A stretch of 64,000 nucleotides of DNA, from the NCBI RefSeq assembly GCF_000226955.1, contig NZ_AGFU01000050.1, forward strand, positions 23,581-87,580, read 5' to 3'. This document shows positions 23,901 through 31,749 of the stretch, piece by piece (within the stretch, counting starts at the first letter, position 1; each line of letters starts with the position of its first letter). A program made the translations under genes and the position numbers. Below the pieces are notes generated by a model, which worked only from the letters and a program-made list of their open reading frames with translations, ran no database searches and was not told the origin of the DNA. The DNA comes from Sphingomonas elodea ATCC 31461 (GTDB taxonomy: Bacteria; Pseudomonadota; Alphaproteobacteria; Sphingomonadales; Sphingomonadaceae).

Positions 23901-25364
23901 ATGCGCGGGCAGTATCTCTGGACGCTGGTGCTGCTCGTGCTGGCCGGCTGCTCGGGCGACCGGGGCGGCGGCGCCCCGCCGCGCGCCAAGGACGGGATCA
24001 CGGTGACGCCCGAACTGTCGACGCTCACCCTGCCCCTGGAAGCCAATCTTGCCGATCTCGCCGCCACGCTGGAGCGTGCGGTGCCGCGCCGGCTGTGGGG
24101 GATCGACGCACCCGGCCAGACCTGCGTCGCGCAGAAGCACGTCGATCTCGGCATCGCGACCCTCAAGACCCCCAAGATCAAGTGCCGCATTGTCGGCGAG
24201 GTGACGCGCGGTCGCATGACCATCGGCGGCAGCGGCGAGACGATCCGGCTGGCCATGCCGCTCCACGCGGTGGTCCGCGCCGAGGATATCGGCGGCGTGC
24301 TGAAGCGCGAGACCGCGACGGCCGACGCCATGGCGCACGCGGTGATCCGCCTCTCGCTCGGACCGGACTGGAACCCGCGCGGCAAGATCAGCATCGACTA
24401 TGCGTGGCGGGATGCGCCGCATGTCGATCTGCTCGGCCAGCGCATCGAGTTTACCGACAAGGCTGATCGCAAGCTGGCGCCGGTGATCGCCAAGCTCGAA
24501 CGCGAACTGCCCGGCGAACTGCGCAAGCTCGGCGTGCGGCAGAAGATCGAGGAGGCATGGCGCTCCGCCTTCACCACCCTGTCGCTCAACCGCGAGAACC
24601 CGCCGGTGTGGATGCGGGTGACGCCGAGGCAGCTGCGCTATGGCGGCTACGCCATCACCGGCAACCGGCTCCAGCTGCGGCTGGGCATGGAGGCGCTGAC
24701 CGAGACCTTTGTCGGCCAGCGGCCGGCCGACCCCACGGCCACGCCGCTGCCCGCGATGCAGCCGCTCCAGGGGCCGATGGGGAAGGTATCACTGTTCGTG
24801 CCGGTGATCGCGGATTATCGGGAACTGGAACCGGTGCTGATGAAGGCGCTGGTCAAGCGCTCCGCCCGGCCGTTCGACGTGCCCGGCGTCGGTCCGGTGC
24901 GCGCCCGGTTCGAGACGGCGACGATCTACGGCACCAAGGGCGGGCAGATGGCCGTCGGACTGCTGTTCGCCGCCGAGGATGTCGCCGGGCGGATCGGGCG
25001 CACGCGCGGCACGGTGTGGCTGATCGCCACGCCGGTCAATCTGCCCAACTCCCGCCGCGTCGACTTCCAGAGCCTCGGCGTCAGCGGCACCACCGACATG
25101 ACGGGCGGCGATCTCATCCTGCGGCTGATGAACGCGCCGGGCATGAGCAGCTTCATCGCCGCATCGCTCACGCAGAATTTCGAGCGCGACTATGCCGAAC
25201 TGCTCGGCAAGGTCAGCCGCGCAATCGACACCCGACGCGAGGGGCCGCTGCGCATCGATGCGCGGCTGGAGCGGACGCGGACGGGCACGCTGCAGGCTTC
25301 CGGCCAGGGACTGTATCTGCCGGTCTGGGCGGAGGGCACCGCCGCGGTGCGGCTCGCTCGCTGA
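23901..25364 (+). CDS. DUF4403 family lipoprotein
   Basis: 487 residues. The lipoprotein signal LWTLVLLVLAGCSG has its lipobox cysteine at about 17, so the protein is anchored in a membrane facing the periplasm. The body resembles DUF4403 proteins, which appear to hold two related lipid-binding-like (BPI/SMP-type) halves; here GKISIDYAWRDAPHVDLLG and LFVPVIADYRELEPVLMKAL mark repeated strands. Function is unknown; roles in envelope lipid handling are speculation. AAGGGG at 23889 serves as ribosome site and could pair with CCCCTT at 23866-23871. Convergent with the lactonase gene (4-base gap). Confidence 0.78.
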   Translation: MRGQYLWTLVLLVLAGCSGDRGGGAPPRAKDGITVTPELSTLTLPLEANLADLAATLERAVPRRLWGIDAPGQTCVAQKHVDLGIATLKTPKIKCRIVGEVTRGRMTIGGSGETIRLAMPLHAVVRAEDIGGVLKRETATADAMAHAVIRLSLGPDWNPRGKISIDYAWRDAPHVDLLGQRIEFTDKADRKLAPVIAKLERELPGELRKLGVRQKIEEAWRSAFTTLSLNRENPPVWMRVTPRQLRYGGYAITGNRLQLRLGMEALTETFVGQRPADPTATPLPAMQPLQGPMGKVSLFVPVIADYRELEPVLMKALVKRSARPFDVPGVGPVRARFETATIYGTKGGQMAVGLLFAAEDVAGRIGRTRGTVWLIATPVNLPNSRRVDFQSLGVSGTTDMTGGDLILRLMNAPGMSSFIAASLTQNFERDYAELLGKVSRAIDTRREGPLRIDARLERTRTGTLQASGQGLYLPVWAEGTAAVRLAR

Positions 25365-25368
25365 CGGG

Positions 25369-26472
25369 TCAGGCGGAGACGAATACCACGCCAGGCATCG
25401 CCAGCCCGCGCGACGGCGTGCCCAGCCGCCCGTCTCGCGCGAGTGGCAGCCGCGCAATGTTGCCCGACCGCTGATTGGCGACGAGCAGCTCGCCGCCTGC
25501 CTCGCGCAGCAGGAACAGCCGCGGCCAATGGCCGCCGCAGCCGGCATGCTGGAGCAGGGTAAGCCCGCCGTCGCGCTGAATCGCGAATACCGCGATGCTG
25601 TCATGCCCGCGATTGGAAATGTAGAGCCGGGTACCGGCTGCGTTCACCGCGATATGCGCGGCGGCCGAGGCGCCGGCAAAGCCCTTGGGCAGCGTGGAAA
25701 GCGTCGCCAGCGCGGTGAACCTGCCATCGGGATGCGCGCGCAGCACCGTTACCGTATTGGCGAGCTCGGTGACGAGATAGGCGACCGGCAGGCGCGGGTG
25801 GCGCGCCAGATGACGGGGCCCGGCGCCCGCCTCGGTGCGGTAGGCGATGCTGGTATCGATCGCACCGCCAGCCCCCAGCCGGTGGAGGAACACCGCGTCC
25901 GCGCCGAGATCGACCGAATGGAGCTGGCTGCCGCGCGCGGTGAAGCCCACCCAGTGCGCGTGCGGCCCGGCCTGGCGATCGCGATTGGGGCCGCTGCCTT
26001 CATGCTGGATCCGCGTGCCCTCGCCCAGCGGACGCCCGGCGCGATCGAGCGCGAACAGCGCGACGCACCCGCTGGAGTAATTGGCGACGGCGAGGCGCCG
26101 ACCGTCGGGCGAAAGCGCAGCGTGGCACGGATCGGCGCCCAGCGTGGAAAGATCCGCCAGCCTGTTGAACCGCGCATCGTAGATGCCCAGCCGCCCCTCG
26201 GTCTGCTCGTCGAGCAGATAGCGGAGCCCCGTAGTCGCCGATCGCACGCCGAACGACACGTTGCGGATCGCCGGCAGCGGCGTCGCTGCCCGCCAGCCCT
26301 GCGGACCTGCGACCAGCCGCACCAGCCCCGGCCCACCCCCGTTCGCATAGGTGCCGGCGATCAGCCCGGTCGCGGCAGAGGTGCGTGCCAGCAGCGTCGA
26401 CGGGCAGGCAGCGATACCCATGCCGGCGCCGATCAGCGTCCGACGCGAGAGAATGTGGGAGGCGTTGGTCAT
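25369..26472 (-). CDS. Tat-exported lactonase-family beta-propeller protein
   Basis: 367 residues of the 6-phosphogluconolactonase-like (Pgl/YbhE, seven-bladed propeller) family. The N-terminus has a twin-arginine signal, SRRTLIGAGMGIAAC. Propeller features include LLDEQTEGRLGIYDARFNRL, HAALSPDGRRLAVANYSSG, the conserved GPHAHWVGF segment, and RLYISNRGHDSIAVFAI. Export makes cytosolic 6-phosphogluconolactone an unlikely substrate; a periplasmic sugar lactone fits better (inference). The start ATG is at 26472. It lies 30 bases downstream of the TPR gene, possibly in one transcript. Confidence 0.87.
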   Translation of the reverse strand: MTNASHILSRRTLIGAGMGIAACPSTLLARTSAATGLIAGTYANGGGPGLVRLVAGPQGWRAATPLPAIRNVSFGVRSATTGLRYLLDEQTEGRLGIYDARFNRLADLSTLGADPCHAALSPDGRRLAVANYSSGCVALFALDRAGRPLGEGTRIQHEGSGPNRDRQAGPHAHWVGFTARGSQLHSVDLGADAVFLHRLGAGGAIDTSIAYRTEAGAGPRHLARHPRLPVAYLVTELANTVTVLRAHPDGRFTALATLSTLPKGFAGASAAAHIAVNAAGTRLYISNRGHDSIAVFAIQRDGGLTLLQHAGCGGHWPRLFLLREAGGELLVANQRSGNIARLPLARDGRLGTPSRGLAMPGVVFVSA

Positions 26473-26502
26473 ATCGCCTTCAAGCTGCTCCGTCCCAGCG
26501 CG

Positions 26503-28464
26503 TCAACGACCGAACTGCTGGAATGCGATCGTCATGTTCTGCGCGGTACAGGCCGCCCCCTCTTCCGGACGGTAGCTGCTGGTGTACCGCAGGCCCTTGG
26601 CCACGCCGATGCCGGCCTCGTCGAACACAAAGGCGGGATAGGCGCTTACGACCCGCGGCGACAGCGTGTGCCCGTCTGGCGCGACGTCGAACTCCGAACG
26701 GACCCAGCCTTCGAAGCCGAAGCGCGACGCCGTGTCGGGAAATTGGTCGGTATTGCCGTAGGACCGCACCGCCGGCTTGAGCCCGAGCAGCGCGCATTGC
26801 TTGCTGGTCAGCCCGGTACCGGCGAACGCCTGCTGCGCCTCTTCCACGCGCCCCTTCGCCGCGGCGAGGTTCGCCCGCTGGAGCAGCGCCGCCACCTTGA
26901 GCGGATGGCGATCGGGCAGCGCCGGGGCCGCGATCACCTGGGCGAGCAGCGTATCGGCGTCGCCAGGCACCCCGCGACGGGAACGCGGCAGCGCGACCAG
27001 CAGCCGCAGCGTCGCTGCGGCAAGCGGATCCTGCTGGAACTCGGGCCGGGCCAGCAGCGCGCGCAACCGCTGCACATAGCCCCCGTCATGGCTCGAAACG
27101 CTCGCCTGCTCGATGGCGAGGAACGCGCGCGCCGGGATGGGTGCGGCAAGCGCGTCGGCCAGCACGACCGCCTCGCCCAGCATCGCCTTGCGCTGGTCCT
27201 GGCCGGCGACGCTGTTCCGGCCGATCGCCACAGCCGCGGCAAGAACGGCGGCGCGATCGCCCTTCGCCCGCGCCGTCGCCAGCGCAGCCTGCTGTGCTGG
27301 CAGGGCCTTGGCGTCGGGTTCGTCCTTGTCGGCACCTTCGGCAACGCCCTGCCCGGCAATCCAATCGGCGAAGGTGGCGGCAAGCGGCTGGATCAGCGAG
27401 GGATTATCGCCGCCGTTCGAGCAGCGCAGCTCGATGCGGGTCGCCCGACGGAAAAAGAGCGGCACGCTCTTCGCGGTTTCCGCAGTCCACGACCAGCCCG
27501 CCACCGCGCGCGAGAACGCCAACGCGGCTTTCCGACCGGCCAGCGTGTAGACCGGCAGTACGCCTTCGACATGCCCGTCCTCCGCCAGCGAGAATTCGAC
27601 GATCGCGACGTCATCCGGCTTCAATCCTGTCGCTTCGCCGCAGGGCGGCGGGTCCATCTCGGTGGCGCGACCGAACGGGGAATCGCGGAAACGACCGGCG
27701 CCGGTATAGGCCAGATAATTGCGCGCGGATTCGAAATCCCGGTTCATCCACGCCGCGATGGCGAGATCCGAACGCGTCGCCAGGCCAGCGCTATCCACCT
27801 TCAGGCTCAGCCCGCCCTGCTTGCGCAGACTGTTCTTGAGCTCGGCATAGGCTTCCTGGGCGCGGCCGGCGTTGAGCAGGGTCCGCGCATAGAGCGATTG
27901 CACCGCCGCCACAGCGCCCGGATCGGCCTTGGGGTTCGCCACGATCAGGCTGCGCGCCTCGGTGGCGTAGCGCAACGCTTCCCCATCCTGGTCGAACATC
28001 AGCACCTGCGACAGCGCGAGCAGCGGCTTGATCCGCCTGTCACCGGTGCTGCTGTCCAGCGCGATGCGAAATTCGGCGGCCGCCGTGGTATAGTCGAACC
28101 GCAGCACCGCGATCTTGCCCAGCGCGAGATGGGCCTGCAGCACCTCCTCCTCGAAGCTGCCGCCCTTTGCCGCCAGCACCGGCAGCCCGCGGCGGATCGC
28201 CGCCTCGCCTTCCTCCACCTGCTCCAGCGTGATCAGGCAATAGCCCTTCCGCACGTCGATCGCGGCGCGGACGGTGGCGCTCGCCATCGCCTTGGGGTTC
28301 TTCTCGATCTGCGCGAAGGTCGCCACCGCCTCGGCGCATTCGCCGTCGGCGGCGGCCTTGGTCGCCTTGTCAAACAGCTGCTGCAACGTGAGGGCGGGCA
28401 CGCCCGCCTGCTGCTGCGGATCGGCGGCACCTGCGAGCAATAGCGCAAGAATCAGCGAAGACAT
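26503..28464 (-). CDS. Secreted TPR protein with TonB-like C-terminal domain
   Basis: 653 residues. Signal peptide MSSLILALLLAGA; tetratricopeptide-like helices over about 20-240 (AHLALGKIAVLRFDYTTAAAEFRIAL and following). A central segment (GHVEGVLPVYTLAGRKAAL) and a C-terminal domain (about 575-650; FEGWVRSEFDVAPDGHTLSPRVVSAYPAFVFD) resemble TonB energy-transducer C-termini, which also occur in periplasmic proteins without a transducer role. ATG 28464 is chosen because it begins the signal peptide; a start 11 codons upstream adds a non-signal-like sequence. Exact role unknown. Divergent from the thioredoxin-like gene across 49 bases. Confidence 0.72.
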   Translation of the reverse strand: MSSLILALLLAGAADPQQQAGVPALTLQQLFDKATKAAADGECAEAVATFAQIEKNPKAMASATVRAAIDVRKGYCLITLEQVEEGEAAIRRGLPVLAAKGGSFEEEVLQAHLALGKIAVLRFDYTTAAAEFRIALDSSTGDRRIKPLLALSQVLMFDQDGEALRYATEARSLIVANPKADPGAVAAVQSLYARTLLNAGRAQEAYAELKNSLRKQGGLSLKVDSAGLATRSDLAIAAWMNRDFESARNYLAYTGAGRFRDSPFGRATEMDPPPCGEATGLKPDDVAIVEFSLAEDGHVEGVLPVYTLAGRKAALAFSRAVAGWSWTAETAKSVPLFFRRATRIELRCSNGGDNPSLIQPLAATFADWIAGQGVAEGADKDEPDAKALPAQQAALATARAKGDRAAVLAAAVAIGRNSVAGQDQRKAMLGEAVVLADALAAPIPARAFLAIEQASVSSHDGGYVQRLRALLARPEFQQDPLAAATLRLLVALPRSRRGVPGDADTLLAQVIAAPALPDRHPLKVAALLQRANLAAAKGRVEEAQQAFAGTGLTSKQCALLGLKPAVRSYGNTDQFPDTASRFGFEGWVRSEFDVAPDGHTLSPRVVSAYPAFVFDEAGIGVAKGLRYTSSYRPEEGAACTAQNMTIAFQQFGR

Positions 28465-28513
28465 TGTGATACCCCCCATATCGATGCAGCCACCCAATCA
28501 TGCAGGCGCGACA

Positions 28514-28963
28514 ATGTCGAGAAGCAGCCGCGGCAAAATTTTCGGACGCTGCGCCATGCTCTTGGCGGCAGTACTTTCAAGCACGGCGCCCGCAGCAGGC
28601 GAGGAGCCCCTTCCCTATCCGCCGGAAAGCGTGCTGCTGTTCGTCGCGGCGTGGTGCGCGCCCTGCCATGGCGAGCTTGGCCACCTTGCCGAGATCACCG
28701 GCGGCGCCCGGCCGTATCGCGTGCTGGTGGTGCCGGTGGACGACAGCCGCGCCACCCGGCTGATGCTCGAACAGGTACCCCGCACCGCGCGCTGGGACCC
28801 CGAGACGGGCATCCAGCGGCGGCTGTGGCGGACCATCTCCGAAGAGACCGCCGGGCTGCCCTACAGCCTGGCGATCGGCGCGGACGGGCAGGTCTGCGGC
28901 CGGCACCAGGAGGCGCTGACTGCCGCGACGGCGCAGGCGCTCGTCGCCCGCTGCAAGCGGTGA
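28514..28963 (+). CDS. Exported thioredoxin-like protein
   Basis: 149 residues: N-terminal hydrophobic signal (CAMLLAAVLSSTAPAAG), then a thioredoxin-fold core with the redox motif AAWCAPCHGEL and a cis-proline-like GLPYSLAIGADG. Probably a periplasmic thiol-disulfide oxidoreductase, small compared with TlpA/ResA proteins. The start ATG at 28514 is the first to give the signal peptide; the frame open upstream is antisense to the TPR gene. Convergent with the DUF885 gene (3-base gap). Confidence 0.78.
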   Translation: MSRSSRGKIFGRCAMLLAAVLSSTAPAAGEEPLPYPPESVLLFVAAWCAPCHGELGHLAEITGGARPYRVLVVPVDDSRATRLMLEQVPRTARWDPETGIQRRLWRTISEETAGLPYSLAIGADGQVCGRHQEALTAATAQALVARCKR

Positions 28964-28966
28964 GCG

Positions 28967-30709
28967 TCACTCCTCGTCGGGATAGGGGCCCTTGCCGCCT
29001 TCGCGGATGAACTGGTCGGTGCGCAGGTCGATCACGGTCAGCGGCACCGATCCCAGCTGCAGCATCGCATCGTGCCAGGCGCGGAGGTTGAACTTGGGGC
29101 CGAGCGCCTTCTCGGCCCGCGCCCGCGCGTCCAGAAACGCCAGCTCGCCCATATAATAGCTCAGCGCCTGACCGGGCCAGGCGATGTAGCGGTCGACCTC
29201 GGTCTCGATCTCGTGATTGCTGAGCGCGGTATTGTCGCGGAGGAAGGCCTGGGCCTGCTCGCGCGTCCAGCCCATCGCGTGGATGCCGGTATCGACCACC
29301 AGCCGCGCGGCGCGCCACATCTGGTAGCTGAGCATGCCGAAATGATCGTACGGCGTCTCGTACATGCCCATCTCGACGCCGAGCTTCTCCGAATAGAGCG
29401 CCCAGCCCTCACCATAGGCGGAGAGATAGGTATCGCGGCGGAAGGGCGGCAGCGCCTTGTTCTCATTGGCCAGCGGCATCTGGAAGGCATGGCCCGGCGC
29501 GCTTTCGTGCAGGGTGAGCGCGGTGAGCTGATAGAAGGGCCGCGACTTGAGATCATAGGTGTTGACCAGATAGACGCCCGGCCCGCCGCGCCCGCCGGTG
29601 TAGAAGGGGGCGAGATCGTCCGGCACGGGCACGATCGCGAAGCGGCGGCGCGGCAGATGGCCGAAATATTGCCCGGCCTTGCCGTCGAACTGCTTGGCCG
29701 CCCAGGCGGCGTGGTAGAGCAGCTCGCGCGGCGTCTTGGCGTAGAATTGCGGATCGGTACGCAGGAAGTTGAGGAACGCCGGCAGGTCGCCGTCGAACTT
29801 CGCCTCGGCCTTCACCGTCATCATCTCGGCGCGGATCTTCGCCACTTCGCGCACCCCCACGGCATGGACCTGCTCGGCGGTCATGTCGCGGGTCACATAT
29901 TCGCGGATCTTGGAGCGGTAATAGGCCTGGCCGTCGGGCAGCGTCGTCGCCGCGAGCGGCGTGCGGGCGCCGGGGATATAGTCCTTGCGCAGGAACTCGA
30001 GCAGCTTGGCATGCGCCGGGATCACCGCCTCACGGATCGCCGCCGCCCCTTCGCGGCGCAGCTCGGCCTGAACCGATGCCGGAATCGCGCCCGGAAATTT
30101 CTGGAACGGGGTGTAATAGAGATTCTGCTCGACCGGCGCCTCCACCACCTGCGCCACACCGATGTCGCGGCCGGTGAGCGTCACCTTGGGCGGCGTGAAC
30201 CCGCGGGCGAGCCCGGCGCGCATATTGGCGATGTTCTGGTCGAAATAGCGGGGCATGTCGCGCAGCGTCTTGATGTAGGCGCGGTACTGGTCCTCGGTCA
30301 GGAAGCTCTCCCGCGCCGATCCGGCGAGATCGCTCCAGAAGCTGGTGTCCGAGGTCAGCGGCTTCTCGTAATCGCGGAAACGCTGTTCGGCGAGCAGTGC
30401 ATCGATCTGACCCTTGTACACCAGATAGTCGATCCGGCCCTTGGGGCTCAGCTTCGCCGGGTCGATCGCGGCGAGCTGGCGCGACACCGCCGTCCAGCGC
30501 GCGAGCCGGGCCGCCTGGGCTGCCGGCCCGACATCGGGCAGGCCGCCCTTGGCCGCCGGCGTGTCCTCGCCCGGGCCCTGCTGCTCCGTCCGCCACTTGT
30601 ATTCGCTGTCGATGATCGCCTTGAGGCGGGCATCGGGGCTCGCCGGCTTCGGCGCGGGCGCCCCGGCGGTGGCGAGCAGGGCGGCGGTGAGGAGGAGAAT
30701 GGGCTTCAT
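28967..30709 (-). CDS. DUF885 family metallopeptidase-like protein
   Basis: 580 residues with signal peptide MKPILLLTAALLATAGA. The zinc-site motif HESAPGH (H401, E402, H407) and a downstream conserved YGEGWALYSEKLGVEMGMY with a likely third ligand define the DUF885 family, predicted zinc peptidases structurally related to carboxypeptidase Taq and M32. Helical composition and length match the family. ATG 30709 overlaps the stop of the Ldh2-type gene (ATGA). It ends the minus-strand arm of the pectin locus, although no direct role in sugar breakdown is evident. Confidence 0.87.
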   Translation of the reverse strand: MKPILLLTAALLATAGAPAPKPASPDARLKAIIDSEYKWRTEQQGPGEDTPAAKGGLPDVGPAAQAARLARWTAVSRQLAAIDPAKLSPKGRIDYLVYKGQIDALLAEQRFRDYEKPLTSDTSFWSDLAGSARESFLTEDQYRAYIKTLRDMPRYFDQNIANMRAGLARGFTPPKVTLTGRDIGVAQVVEAPVEQNLYYTPFQKFPGAIPASVQAELRREGAAAIREAVIPAHAKLLEFLRKDYIPGARTPLAATTLPDGQAYYRSKIREYVTRDMTAEQVHAVGVREVAKIRAEMMTVKAEAKFDGDLPAFLNFLRTDPQFYAKTPRELLYHAAWAAKQFDGKAGQYFGHLPRRRFAIVPVPDDLAPFYTGGRGGPGVYLVNTYDLKSRPFYQLTALTLHESAPGHAFQMPLANENKALPPFRRDTYLSAYGEGWALYSEKLGVEMGMYETPYDHFGMLSYQMWRAARLVVDTGIHAMGWTREQAQAFLRDNTALSNHEIETEVDRYIAWPGQALSYYMGELAFLDARARAEKALGPKFNLRAWHDAMLQLGSVPLTVIDLRTDQFIREGGKGPYPDEE

Positions 30710-31749
30710 GGCGTGAGGCTCGCTTCCAGCGCTAGAATGTCGGCATAGAGTTTCTCGGGGATCCGCACCCCTTCGGCAAGGCTGCGCGCACGGGCGGCAT
30801 AGCGGCGCGCCGAGGGCAGGCGGGCGCCCTGCCCCTCGATCGCGTCGAAGAGCGCCTCGGCCCGGAGCAGGTGCCCAGCGACCGCTTCGCCGAGGAACCC
30901 GGTGGGATCGATCGCGACGATCAGCTCGCCGCCCAGCGGCGAGGCACCCGCGCCGGCATCGGCGGCGATCGATTCCGCGCTGGTCCAGTCGCCGATCAGC
31001 GGGCCGGCGACCAGCTCCACCATCGCGGCGAGCGCGGATCCCTTGTGCCCCCCAAAGGTGCGCATCGCGCCGTCGAGGATCGCGGCGGGGTCGGTGGTCG
31101 GCCGACCCTCCGCATCGATGCCCCAGTCTTCCGGCACCGCCTTGCCTGCGCGACGGTGCAGCTCGATCTCGCCGCGCGCGACCTTGCTGGTGGCGAAGTC
31201 GAAGACGAAAGGCGGCGCCGGTGCCAGGCGGGGCCAGCCGAACGCGATCGGATTGGTGCCGAACACCGGCCGCGTGCCCCCGGCGGGCGCGACCCAGGCG
31301 TGGCTGGGGGTGAAGGCGAGCGCCACCAGCCCTTCCTCCGCCAGTGCCTCGACCTCGGGCCAGAGCGCGGCGAAATGGACGACGTTGTTGAGCGCGAGCG
31401 CGGCAATGCCATAGGCGCGCGCCTTCGCGATCAAGGCCGGCTTGCCGACTGCGAAGGCCAGCTGGGCGAAGCCGCCACCGCCCTCCACGCGGGCCAGCGC
31501 GCGGGCCGGCTCGGACAGCACCGGCACGGCATCGCGCACCACCTTGCCCTTGGCGATGGTGTTCGCCGCGACCAGCAGCCGGTAGATGCCGTGCGAGGCG
31601 CAGCCGTCGCGCTCGCCCGCGACCATCGTCTCGGCGACCGCCTCGACATGGTCCTCGGCAAGGCCTGCCGCAAGCAGCACCCGCCGGGCGAGCGCGCGAA
31701 CCTCGTCCAATGTCAGGCGGACACCCGATCCTTGCGTCGCCACGCTCAC
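30706..31749 (-). CDS. Ldh2-family (malate/L-lactate dehydrogenase-type) oxidoreductase
   Basis: 347 residues of the Ldh2 fold, NAD(P)H-dependent 2-keto/2-hydroxy acid oxidoreductases. Signatures: GCASHGIYRLL, ALNNVVHFAALWPEVE, GTNPIAFGWP, FDFATSKVARGEIEL and FGGHKGSALAAMVELV. Family members act on malate, lactate, ureidoglycolate, 2,3-diketogulonate and proline-derived keto acids, so the substrate is open. Coupling to GH127 upstream (4-base overlap) and the pectin locus suggests a sugar-acid role (inference). No signal peptide, so cytoplasmic. Confidence 0.85.
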   Translation of the reverse strand: MSVATQGSGVRLTLDEVRALARRVLLAAGLAEDHVEAVAETMVAGERDGCASHGIYRLLVAANTIAKGKVVRDAVPVLSEPARALARVEGGGGFAQLAFAVGKPALIAKARAYGIAALALNNVVHFAALWPEVEALAEEGLVALAFTPSHAWVAPAGGTRPVFGTNPIAFGWPRLAPAPPFVFDFATSKVARGEIELHRRAGKAVPEDWGIDAEGRPTTDPAAILDGAMRTFGGHKGSALAAMVELVAGPLIGDWTSAESIAADAGAGASPLGGELIVAIDPTGFLGEAVAGHLLRAEALFDAIEGQGARLPSARRYAARARSLAEGVRIPEKLYADILALEASLTP

